This document shows positions 1 through 5,661 of a stretch of 5,661 nucleotides of DNA, in pieces. Each line of letters starts with the position of its first letter. Position 1 is the first letter of the stretch. The notes below the pieces were generated by a model. It saw only the letters and a program-made list of their open reading frames with translations, did not search any database and was not told the DNA's origin. Location of the stretch: the NCBI GenBank assembly GCA_945876665.1, contig CAMCPC010000090.1, forward strand, positions 1 through 5,661. Direction: 5' to 3'. A program made the position numbers and the translations under genes. Origin of the DNA: an uncultured Oscillospiraceae bacterium. GTDB lineage: Bacteria > Bacillota > Clostridia > UBA1381.

Positions 1-2
1 TA

Positions 3-704
3 AATATAACAATTCTGCGAAACGGAACAGAGGAAATTAACCTTAACATTGAAAGACGGGATATATCCTCTGACTCGGTAAAATCTGAAATGCTGTCTGA
101 CGATATAGGATATATGCGCATAACAGGCTTTAATATGGAGTCGGAAAACGGCGAACACAGCACATATAGTGAATTCACCAATAACCTGAGTGAGCTGCAG
201 GGAAAGGGAATGCAGAAGCTTATAATAGACCTTCGCGACAATCCCGGAGGGGTGCTTACGGAGGCTTGCAAAATTGCGGATAAGCTGCTTCCGGAGGGAA
301 TGATAACGTATACCGAAAACAAGCAGGGTGAAAGAAAGTATTATAAATCTGATGCTGAATGTGTTGATATTCCGATGGTGATACTGATTAACGGAAACAG
401 CGCCAGCGCCTCAGAGGTGCTTACCGGAGCACTTAAGGATTACGGAAAGGCGACCGTAGTGGGGGAAACAAGCTACGGAAAAGGAATAGTGCAGGACGTG
501 TATCCGTTTTTTGACGGTTCGGGAATATCGCTTACTTCGTCAAAGTATTATACACCAAATGGTGTGTGCATACATGAGATAGGAATTGAGCCGGATGTAA
601 AGGTTGAAATGCCGGAGGAGTACAAGGACACATATTCATCGATGATAGAGCATGACAAGGATGTACAGCTTCAGAAGGCACTGGAAATAGTTAAGGAGAA
701 ATAA
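3..704 (+). CDS. C-terminal processing serine peptidase (S41 family, CtpA-like), 5' end cut by window
   Basis: This is the 3' part of an exported serine peptidase of MEROPS family S41, which cleaves near the C terminus of extracytoplasmic proteins. The frame is open to the window edge (233 codons visible), so the signal or membrane anchor and most of the PDZ domain lie outside. The first ~25 residues match the end of a PDZ domain (a beta strand, then an RRDI-type strand). The catalytic core follows: IIDLRDNPGG around 70-83, the NGNSASASE nucleophile motif, and SYGKGIVQ. The catalytic Ser is the middle serine of SASASE (codon 405-407) and the Lys is at 480-482. They are 25 residues apart, as in E. 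coli Prc (S452/K477). A typical YYTPNG strand and IGIEPDV motif follow. The ATG at 90 is internal, because PDZ-like sequence continues in frame before it. The gene ends 3 bases before the LtaS-like gene, so the two are probably one operon. The natural substrate cannot be told from the sequence. Confidence 0.95.
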   Translation, partial: NITILRNGTEEINLNIERRDISSDSVKSEMLSDDIGYMRITGFNMESENGEHSTYSEFTNNLSELQGKGMQKLIIDLRDNPGGVLTEACKIADKLLPEGMITYTENKQGERKYYKSDAECVDIPMVILINGNSASASEVLTGALKDYGKATVVGETSYGKGIVQDVYPFFDGSGISLTSSKYYTPNGVCIHEIGIEPDVKVEMPEEYKDTYSSMIEHDKDVQLQKALEIVKEK

Positions 705-707
705 GAA

Positions 708-2648
708 ATGATATCACTAAAGAAATGGCCGTGGATACTGTTCGGAAGCATAGCTTCCTTAGCTCTCTGGACGTTTATAAGTGTGAATACGGGGATTTTT
801 CTTGTAGATGACAGCTTTGATTATTTTGTATATTTAACCTCGTATGTACTTGTAATCGGTTTCTGGGGACTCGTTGTAGTAGATTTCAAAATATCTGAAA
901 AGCTTTATAAGGTGATTTCTATAGCTATATTTGCGCTTACACCGTTTTTCTGTATGCAGATAGCAATGATACTTTCGGGCGCGGCAGAATATTCGTTCGG
1001 AATATATTTTATAAATGTAATGTTTTATGTTTCGATTATGGCAATAATTCTTGCAATAACTCGAAGTCTTCGCTGGAGCACTATAATAACAACAATAATT
1101 TCATATGTATTTAATCTGGCAAGCTTTGTTGTAAATGTACTGCGCGGCACACCGCTGATACCGAGCGATTTCCTTGCAATCGGAACAGCGGCGCAGGTTG
1201 CCGAGAATTATACGTTTGAGATGCGTTATCCTATAATTGCCGCAACGATAATAGTGGCGCTTCTTATTGTGCTTGCGGCAAGATTTTCTTACAAACCGAA
1301 TTTCAGACATAAAAATATAGTTTTTCCGGTATGCGGAGTCAGTATCGTATTAGTATTTATGCTTTCCCTTTCGGCAGTAGACTATTCAGATGTGGATATG
1401 GATTTTTTTGACCAGTACCATGCAAACAACACACATGGAACGCTGTACAGCTTTTATATCAATGTAAGAAAAATGATTCTGCATAAGCCTGACGGATATA
1501 ATGAGGAGGAGGCAAAGAGCCTTCTTGCGGCAAATAAAAATGAGGAAACGGCTGAAACACAGGATAATCCCAATATTATTGTGATTATGAATGAAAGCTT
1601 TGCTGATTTGAAAACTGTGGGAGATTTTGAAACCAATGAGGATTATATGCCGTTTGTAAACGATATGTCAAAGAACACGATTAAGGGTCAGCTTCTTGTT
1701 TCACCTTTCGGAGGCTATACGTGCAACACGGAATTTGAATTTCTGACAGGACTTTCAATGGGACTTCTGCCCAACGGTTCAACTCCGTACCTTCAGTATG
1801 CGTCAAAGCCGTATGATTTTGCGCTGCCGTCATATCTTTCAGAAAAAGGATATAAGACTGTTGCGCTGCATCCGTATCTGGGCAGATGCTGGAACAGGCA
1901 GAAGGTATATGACCTTATGGGATTCGATGAATTTATCAGCATTGATAATTTCGATAAGCTGATTCCGGAGGATGAATGGGAATACATACGTTATTATATC
2001 AGTGACAGAACATCATATAAGGGAATTATAAAGAGCCTTGAAGAAAAGGATAAGGATGAGAAATTATTCCTGTTCAATACTACAATGCAGAACCACGGCG
2101 GATATACGTATGACGGTGCGGAATTCCCTACGATTACTATTTCTGATATGCAGGGACGCTATAAGGAAACGGAGCAGTATCTGTCGCTTATCAGAGAAAG
2201 TGATGAGGCATTTAAGGAGCTTATCAATTACTTGAAGCGGTATGATGAGCGTACTGTAGTGCTTATGTTTGGTGACCATCAGCCTGCCGTTGAACAGGAG
2301 TTTTTTGAGGAGCTGTACGGAAAGCCTCTTTCTAAGCTGTCACTTGAAGAGCTTCAGCAGCGATATAAGATTCCGTTTGTGATATGGGCTAATTATGATA
2401 TAGAAAGCAAGAGCAATGTTCAGACAAGTCCAAACTTCCTGTCTAATCTTATCCTTGATACGGCAGGTGTACCGAAAAATGAAGTTGGTGAGTTTACCGA
2501 GGAAATAAGTAAAGAAATTTCCCAGATAAACGGTATGGGACATTACAACGCAGGCGGTGTATGGTATGAAAATGATGTCAAACTGTCTGAACCGCTGCGA
2601 AAGTATGAAGCTGTCCAATACTATCTGCTTACCGGTAAAGATAAATAG
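708..2648 (+). CDS. LtaS-like LTA synthase family protein (membrane phosphoglycerol transferase, sulfatase fold)
   Basis: This is a complete 646-residue membrane enzyme of the LtaS/MdoB type. Family members move glycerol-phosphate from phosphatidylglycerol onto a lipoteichoic acid or glycan acceptor outside the membrane. The first ~225 residues hold about seven hydrophobic segments (roughly 8-27, 40-58, 67-90, 100-117, 123-145, 174-191, 204-223), more than the five of S. aureus LtaS. An RGTPLIPSD loop at 146-154, typical of the superfamily, lies between segments five and six. The extracellular sulfatase domain starts near 288. Residues matching the S. aureus active site are E296 (in MNES), T338 (in GGYTCNTEF, the nucleophile), W395 and R397 (in CWNR), H463 (in QNHGGY), and D523/H524 (in GDHQP). 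All are present, so the enzyme should be active. The start at 708 has AAGGAG at 693-698, 9 bases upstream. Acceptor and exact product are unknown: true LTA synthase, LTA primase or another phosphoglycerol transferase are all possible. Confidence 0.93.
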   Translation: MISLKKWPWILFGSIASLALWTFISVNTGIFLVDDSFDYFVYLTSYVLVIGFWGLVVVDFKISEKLYKVISIAIFALTPFFCMQIAMILSGAAEYSFGIYFINVMFYVSIMAIILAITRSLRWSTIITTIISYVFNLASFVVNVLRGTPLIPSDFLAIGTAAQVAENYTFEMRYPIIAATIIVALLIVLAARFSYKPNFRHKNIVFPVCGVSIVLVFMLSLSAVDYSDVDMDFFDQYHANNTHGTLYSFYINVRKMILHKPDGYNEEEAKSLLAANKNEETAETQDNPNIIVIMNESFADLKTVGDFETNEDYMPFVNDMSKNTIKGQLLVSPFGGYTCNTEFEFLTGLSMGLLPNGSTPYLQYASKPYDFALPSYLSEKGYKTVALHPYLGRCWNRQKVYDLMGFDEFISIDNFDKLIPEDEWEYIRYYISDRTSYKGIIKSLEEKDKDEKLFLFNTTMQNHGGYTYDGAEFPTITISDMQGRYKETEQYLSLIRESDEAFKELINYLKRYDERTVVLMFGDHQPAVEQEFFEELYGKPLSKLSLEELQQRYKIPFVIWANYDIESKSNVQTSPNFLSNLILDTAGVPKNEVGEFTEEISKEISQINGMGHYNAGGVWYENDVKLSEPLRKYEAVQYYLLTGKDK

Positions 2649-2649
2649 C

Positions 2650-2681
2650 AAAAAAACTCCTGATTTTTCAGGAGTTTTTTT
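2650..2681. terminator. Bidirectional intrinsic terminator between convergent genes
   Basis: CTCCTGA at 2657-2663 pairs perfectly with TCAGGAG at 2668-2674 across a 4-base T loop. The stem is flanked by seven A (2650-2656) and seven T (2675-2681), giving a 14-bp symmetric hairpin with a T tract on either strand. It starts 2 bases after the LtaS-like stop codon and lies 11 bases beyond the stop of the deacetylase gene on the other strand, so it can end both transcripts. Confidence 0.93.
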
Positions 2682-2691
2682 ATTGTCATTA

Positions 2692-3564
2692 TCAATTATC
2701 AAGTATTTTGGAAAAGAAATCCTGAGATGAAATACCGCTCGGGCGGTTATACCGCTTTAAAAGAAACAGTGAATCAGGGTTTTTTGTTATTGAATTTATG
2801 CCTTCATTACAGGTAAGGGTCATTTTAAAGCCCATATCCTTCAAAATATCAGTTGTTTCATCACTGTAAGCGCCAAATGGATATGTATAGATATATGGAG
2901 AAAAGCCTGTTTTGGTCATAAATCTGTCCTGAGCCTTTTTTGTGTCATCGTAGAATACTTTTTTATAAGTATTTATATCCTCGCCTTTGTTGCGTTTTGA
3001 GCCGTTTCTGCCGTTATTGTTGGAATGGAAGCCGTAGGAATGGTTTGCTATCTCTATACGATTGCTCAGAAACATATCATATACATCGCTCCAACGGACA
3101 TAGCCATATGTCATGTTAGCAATATTACTTTCCGAATACTCGTCCGTATAGCTGCCTACAACGGAGATTACGGCTTTTGCACCGTATTTTTCAAGTATAG
3201 GCTTGACATAACCGTAATTGTTGTAAAATCCGTCGTCAAAGGTGAGAAGAACAGGCTTGTCAGGCAATGTACCGTTATTTTCCGTATAATCAATCAGCTC
3301 CTGTGCGCTTACGAACGTGTATCCGTTATTATGTAGATACTGTATGTCGCTTTTTAAGGTGTCGGGAGTAATTACATATTTTCCCGACAATTCGGTATCC
3401 TTTAAAACACTGTGATACATCACAATCGGAAGCCGCACGCCCTCTGATGCGCTTGTTGAAAGTACGGGAACGGTCGAGATATTATTGAAAAGCATTCCGA
3501 GAATGCAGCAGTAAAGGACGGATACAAAAAGTATGACAGAAAAAGTTTTGAACTTGTTAATCAT
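2692..3564 (-). CDS. Membrane-anchored polysaccharide deacetylase (CE4/NodB domain)
   Basis: This is a complete 290-residue protein with an N-terminal membrane anchor or signal sequence (hydrophobic residues ~8-27 after a short basic start), so it acts outside the membrane. CE4 enzymes remove N- or O-acetyl groups from peptidoglycan or other surface glycans using a metal ion. In order it shows: PIVMYHSV (46-53), the opening strand of the PgaB/IcaB-like subgroup; TFDDG (108-112) with base D110 and metal ligand D111; NHSYGFH (174-180) with metal-binding histidines; YPFGAYSDE (228-236) as motif 3; and a closing LLKRYNRP strand (268-275). In the second motif the two histidines are five residues apart, not four as in the classical HSxxH. 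The start at 3564 is the only one that gives the full anchor, and its ribosome binding site lies in the fba terminator stem. The substrate (peptidoglycan, teichoic acid or capsule) cannot be told. The gene converges on the LtaS-like gene. Confidence 0.93.
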   Translation of the reverse strand: MINKFKTFSVILFVSVLYCCILGMLFNNISTVPVLSTSASEGVRLPIVMYHSVLKDTELSGKYVITPDTLKSDIQYLHNNGYTFVSAQELIDYTENNGTLPDKPVLLTFDDGFYNNYGYVKPILEKYGAKAVISVVGSYTDEYSESNIANMTYGYVRWSDVYDMFLSNRIEIANHSYGFHSNNNGRNGSKRNKGEDINTYKKVFYDDTKKAQDRFMTKTGFSPYIYTYPFGAYSDETTDILKDMGFKMTLTCNEGINSITKNPDSLFLLKRYNRPSGISSQDFFSKILDN

Positions 3565-3602
3565 AAAAATACACCCCTTATCAAATAGTATGATAAGGGG
3601 TG
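3562..3602 (-). terminator. Intrinsic terminator of fba, overlapping the deacetylase leader
   Basis: On the minus strand CACCCCTTATCA (3602-3591) pairs perfectly over 12 bp with TGATAAGGGGTG (3583-3572) across a 7-base loop. TATTTTTATG follows directly. The hairpin lies 17 bases beyond the fba stop codon. Its T tract is short (five consecutive T) and runs into the ATG of the next gene, so some read-through is likely. Confidence 0.82.
3574..3579 (-). promoter_or_regulatory. Ribosome binding site of the deacetylase gene, embedded in a hairpin arm
   Basis: On the minus strand AAGGGG(TG) precedes the deacetylase ATG (3562-3564) by 9 bases and is the only purine-rich site at a workable distance. 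It is part of the descending arm of the 12-bp hairpin at 3572-3602, so it would be paired and hidden in any RNA that contains the whole hairpin. Confidence 0.55.
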
Positions 3603-3608
3603 ATTATA
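3603..3608 (-). promoter_or_regulatory. Candidate -10 box for the deacetylase gene
   Basis: The minus strand has a perfect TATAAT just before the hairpin. No good -35 element lies 16-18 bases upstream, and the region is AT-rich, so this may be chance. If it is used, transcription would start near 3596, inside the first hairpin arm, and the RNA would lose about half of the stem that hides the ribosome binding site. Confidence 0.3.
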
Positions 3609-3619
3609 AATTACAAAAA

Positions 3620-4483
3620 TTATGCTTTGTTTATTGAACCGAACAGCTCCATCTTTTCTTTAACGATAACCTTGATTGCCTCTGTACCCGGCGCAAGAAG
3701 CTTTCTTGGGTCAAAGCCCTTGCCCTCAAGGTCTTTGCCTGCTTCGATGTACTTTCTTGTAGCTTCCTGGAAGTACAGCTGACATTCTGTGTTAACGTTA
3801 ATCTTTGCAACGCCAAGTGAAATTGCCTTCTTAATCATATCAGCCGGAATACCTGTGCCGCCGTGAAGAACAAGAGGAAGGTCGCCGATAAGCTCTTTTG
3901 TCTTTGCAAGAGCGTCAAAGTCAAGACCTTGCCAGTTTTCCGGATACTTGCCGTGGATATTACCAATACCAGCTGCAAGGAAATCAACGCCAAGGTCAGC
4001 GATTTTCTTACATTCGTTCGGGTCAGCAATTTCGCCCGCACCTACAACGCCGTCTTCTTCGCCTCCGATTGAGCCTACCTCTGCCTCGATTGAAAGACCC
4101 TTTTCGTGACATACCTTTACAAGCTCCTGTGTCTTTTCAACGTTTTCTTCGATAGGGAAGTGTGAACCGTCAAACATTACTGATGAGAAGCCTGCTTCGA
4201 TACACTTGTAGCAGCCGTCATATGTTCCGTGGTCAAGATGAAGCGCTACAGGAACAGTGATGTTCATTTCTTCGATCATAGCCTTTACCATTGCGGCAAC
4301 TGTCTTGAAGCCTGTCATGTATTTGCCCGCGCCCTCAGATACGCCAAGGATTACAGGTGAATTGTTCTCCTGTGCTGTGGCAAGTATTGCCTTTGTCCAT
4401 TCCAAATTGTTGATGTTGAACTGGCCTACGGCATATTTGCCTGCTACTGCCTTTTTCAACATTTCTGTTGCTGAAACTAACAT
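3620..4483 (-). CDS. fba: Class II fructose-1,6-bisphosphate aldolase
   Basis: This is a complete 287-residue cytoplasmic glycolytic enzyme that reversibly splits fructose 1,6-bisphosphate into glyceraldehyde 3-phosphate and dihydroxyacetone phosphate using a zinc ion. The length is normal for the short class II type. Visible motifs are: ALHLDHG (80-86) with catalytic D84 and zinc ligand H85; SVMFDGS (101-107); EAEVGSIGGEED (133-144); GNIHGKY (174-180) with zinc ligand H177; LHGGTG (206-211) with zinc ligand H207 and the phosphate-binding GGTG; KINVNTE (227-233) with substrate-binding N229; and DPRKLL (258-263) near the C terminus. The ATG at 4483 is fixed by a strong AAGGAGGA at 4491-4498, 7 bases upstream. 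Tagatose-bisphosphate aldolases share this fold, but no sugar-utilisation genes lie nearby, so the glycolytic role is preferred. The gene ends in a terminator and probably forms its own unit, perhaps with read-through from the zinc-ribbon gene. Confidence 0.95.
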   Translation of the reverse strand: MLVSATEMLKKAVAGKYAVGQFNINNLEWTKAILATAQENNSPVILGVSEGAGKYMTGFKTVAAMVKAMIEEMNITVPVALHLDHGTYDGCYKCIEAGFSSVMFDGSHFPIEENVEKTQELVKVCHEKGLSIEAEVGSIGGEEDGVVGAGEIADPNECKKIADLGVDFLAAGIGNIHGKYPENWQGLDFDALAKTKELIGDLPLVLHGGTGIPADMIKKAISLGVAKINVNTECQLYFQEATRKYIEAGKDLEGKGFDPRKLLAPGTEAIKVIVKEKMELFGSINKA

Positions 4484-4509
4484 TTAAAATTCCTCCTTGA
4501 AATTTAAGT

Positions 4510-4537
4510 AAAATATATTGATTTATTTATCTGACAA
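4510..4537 (-). promoter_or_regulatory. Possible fba promoter
   Basis: On the minus strand TTGTCA (4537-4532) and TATTTT (4515-4510) are separated by 16 bases. They lie in the 81-base gap before fba, upstream of its ribosome binding site. The gap is very AT-rich, so such matches can occur by chance. The -35 candidate overlaps one arm of a short inverted repeat (4531-4548). Confidence 0.35.
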
Positions 4538-4548
4538 AAAACTGTCAG
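4531..4548. repeat. Short inverted repeat upstream of fba
   Basis: CTGACA (4531-4536) and TGTCAG (4543-4548) form a perfect 6-bp dyad with a 6-base spacer, 17 bases after the stop of the zinc-ribbon gene. No T tract follows on the minus strand, so it is a poor terminator. It could be an operator at the possible fba promoter, or have no function. Confidence 0.4.
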
Positions 4549-4564
4549 CCAAATCGCTTAATTA

Positions 4565-5155
4565 TCAATCACCAATCACAATTGCGTGAGCGTTTAAAAG
4601 ACGCAGAAGATTTTCCTCATTTGTTTCAATGACCTTTGATTTTCTGCATCGGGGACAGGTAATAATTATATTACCGTTTACCACGTTCAGCTCAACATCT
4701 TCATTTCCGCATACGCAGGAAATATGATGACCGTCTTTCAGAATGTGAAGCCTTTCGATAATTGCATACAGAAGATTAAAGGATTCATCCTCCTCGTCCT
4801 CGTCAAAGCCGTCGATAACGTCCGAGTACATATCGGAGCTTTCGTTGAGCAATTTCTCAACCTCGCGTTTTTCGCCTGCGAAGAAAATATCTATTCCTGC
4901 CACCGGACATTTGTATGTGATAAGCGGCTTGTGCCAGAAGTGTTCCTGTGATATTGTGTATGAATGTGTTTCACCGCAGAGCGGACACTCAATATCCAAC
5001 TTATATTTTGAGTTTTTAGGCGTAATATATACGCATGTTTCATGACATCCGTGAGTAGGACATATAAGCTGTACCTTTTCCGCTCCCGAAAAATTAAAAA
5101 TAGAAAGTACCTTTGATGAAATGTTGGAGCAGAACGGACATATATATGCGACCAT
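4565..5155 (-). CDS. Cysteine-rich multi-zinc-ribbon protein of unknown function
   Basis: I do not recognise the family. With the ATG at 5155 the protein has 196 residues, no membrane segment and no signal, so it is probably cytoplasmic. It has twelve cysteines, mostly in zinc-knuckle pairs: CPFC (6-9), CPTHGCHETC (32-41), CPLC (57-60), C83 in KCP, CVC (147-149) and CPRC (167-170). The likely zinc sites are 6/9 with 32/37 or 41, 57/60 with C83, and 147/149 with 167/170. A strongly acidic stretch (118-124, DEDEEDE) separates the N-terminal ribbons from the C-terminal one. No catalytic motif is seen. A longer GTG start at 5203 (212 residues) is possible: an AGGA lies about 15 bases upstream of it. 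The ATG is preferred because the first ribbon begins right after it (MVAYICPFC), but it has no clear ribosome binding site. The gene lies between ogg and fba on the same strand. DNA/RNA binding or a protein-interaction role is only a guess. Confidence 0.8.
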   Translation of the reverse strand: MVAYICPFCSNISSKVLSIFNFSGAEKVQLICPTHGCHETCVYITPKNSKYKLDIECPLCGETHSYTISQEHFWHKPLITYKCPVAGIDIFFAGEKREVEKLLNESSDMYSDVIDGFDEDEEDESFNLLYAIIERLHILKDGHHISCVCGNEDVELNVVNGNIIITCPRCRKSKVIETNEENLLRLLNAHAIVIGD

Positions 5156-5216
5156 TCTTTTTAAATCAACTAACACGCTTTGTTTCCATGCCTTTCCGCC
5201 CACATCTTTTTTTGTA

Positions 5217-5243
5217 AATCCTGTCTGTGGGCAGACAAGGATT
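5217..5243. repeat. Hairpin at the ogg stop codon
   Basis: AATCCTGTCTG (5217-5227) pairs with CAGACAAGGATT (5232-5243): 11 bp with a single bulged A and a 4-base loop. It overlaps the ogg stop codon (5244-5242). On the minus strand it is followed by an A-rich run, not a T tract, so it is not a standard terminator. Its second arm carries the AGGA that could serve the GTG start at 5203. Confidence 0.5.
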
Positions 5244-5661
5244 ACTTTGTACCGATTTTGTTTTCTCTTGCGTAGAAAAACAGATATTGCTGGGCAAATC
5301 CGCCTATATCGCCGAAATGCTTATCTGCAAATTCTGAAATTGTATCTATGCTTTGCTGCTTGCTGTCAAAGTAGCAGTATTCCATGACGCGTTTTATCCA
5401 TACATCAACAGGGAATGAGTCAACACGTCCGAGTCCGAACAAAAGTATGCAGTCGCTTACCTTGTTGCCGACGCCGTTTATACTCATAAGCGCTTTCTTT
5501 GCGTCAGGCGTGGATAAGGATTTTATATATTTATCTGACAGCTCGCCGCTTCTGAATTTTTTGGCGGCGTCCATAATATACTTGTCCCGAAAACCTGAAC
5601 GTATTACAGCAAGGTCGTCTTTTGTGAGTGAAGCAGTGGTTTCAATATCGGGGAATGAATA
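5242..5661 (-). CDS. ogg: 8-oxoguanine DNA glycosylase/AP lyase (OGG1-like, HhH-GPD), 5' end cut by window
   Basis: This is the C-terminal half of a base-excision repair enzyme that removes 8-oxoguanine from DNA and nicks the resulting abasic site. The frame is open to the window edge (139 codons visible), and the ATG at 5574 is internal: the codons before it read YSFPDIETT...LAVIRSGFRDKYI, which matches the family. The core is the helix-hairpin-helix GVGNKVSDCILLFGL followed by FPVDVWIKRVM. The Lys of GVGNK (visible residue 67) and the Asp of PVD (residue 86) are 19 residues apart, exactly as K249 and D268 of human OGG1, so the bifunctional chemistry should be intact. The end, AQQYLFFYARE, is a usual C-terminal helix. 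OGG1-like enzymes are uncommon in bacteria but known in Clostridium. A related AlkA-type glycosylase is less likely because of the Lys. The zinc-ribbon gene follows 38 or 86 bases downstream, depending on its start. Confidence 0.92.
   Translation of the reverse strand, partial: YSFPDIETTASLTKDDLAVIRSGFRDKYIMDAAKKFRSGELSDKYIKSLSTPDAKKALMSINGVGNKVSDCILLFGLGRVDSFPVDVWIKRVMEYCYFDSKQQSIDTISEFADKHFGDIGGFAQQYLFFYARENKIGTK

Noticed and set aside
90..92. The ATG at 90 as the start of the S41 peptidase
   Set aside because: The frame is open to the window edge and the upstream codons match the end of a PDZ domain, so this is an internal methionine.
2340..2702. A 120-codon open frame on the minus strand over the end of the LtaS-like gene
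   Set aside because: It lies antisense to the conserved sulfatase domain, runs through the bidirectional terminator and shows no family motif. It is a shadow frame.
3025..3336. A 103-codon plus-strand frame inside the deacetylase gene
   Set aside because: It is antisense to conserved CE4 motifs, has no ribosome binding site and looks like no known protein.
3835..4155. Several overlapping open frames of 68-85 codons on both strands inside fba
   Set aside because: fba has every class II aldolase motif in one frame, and the others are arginine- or glutamine-rich by-products of its codon use.
5217..5243. The hairpin at the ogg stop as a transcription terminator
   Set aside because: On the minus strand it is followed by an A-rich run, not a T tract, so it does not fit an intrinsic terminator.
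5121..5387. An 88-codon plus-strand frame across the zinc-ribbon and ogg genes
   Set aside because: It crosses two well-supported minus-strand genes and their junction and has no recognisable content.
1..5661. Mobile elements, CRISPR arrays, tRNA or rRNA genes, defence systems
   Set aside because: No direct repeats, transposase or integrase motifs, cloverleaf-like stretches or defence-related domains were seen. All genes have ordinary chromosomal roles.

Overview
The window looks like ordinary chromosome from a low-to-moderate GC, Gram-positive anaerobe of the Clostridia, most likely near Ruminococcus or Eubacterium (Oscillospiraceae or Lachnospiraceae). This placement is inferred from three things: a lipoteichoic-acid-synthase-type sulfatase fold enzyme, an OGG1-like 8-oxoguanine glycosylase of the kind known in Clostridium, and strong AAGGAGG-type ribosome binding sites. 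No species can be named from the sequence alone. Six protein genes are visible, two of them cut by the window edges. I saw no RNA genes, insertion sequences, CRISPR arrays or phage genes.

Left part (1-2648, + strand): the 3' two thirds of a C-terminal processing serine peptidase (family S41) is followed after only 3 bases by a complete membrane-anchored LtaS-like phosphoglycerol transferase. The two almost certainly share a transcript and both act at the outer face of the membrane. The pair ends in a perfect hairpin flanked by A and T runs (2650-2681), which can terminate transcription from both directions.

Right part (2692-5661, - strand, read right to left): an OGG-type DNA glycosylase (5' end outside the window), a cysteine-rich multi-zinc-ribbon protein of unknown function, class II fructose-bisphosphate aldolase, and a membrane-anchored polysaccharide deacetylase that converges on the LtaS-like gene. 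The genes run in one direction but are metabolically mixed: DNA repair, unknown, glycolysis and envelope. The fba gene has its own leader and strong ribosome binding site upstream and a strong terminator downstream, so it may be an independent unit.

The envelope theme (processing protease, LTA-type synthase, polysaccharide deacetylase) spans the convergent junction. The most unusual detail is at 3562-3608. There the terminator hairpin of fba also contains the only plausible ribosome binding site of the deacetylase gene, and its T tract runs into the deacetylase start codon. A consensus -10 box lies immediately upstream of the hairpin. This suggests the deacetylase is poorly translated from read-through RNA and better translated from RNA that starts inside the hairpin. 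No clearly new multi-gene system is visible.
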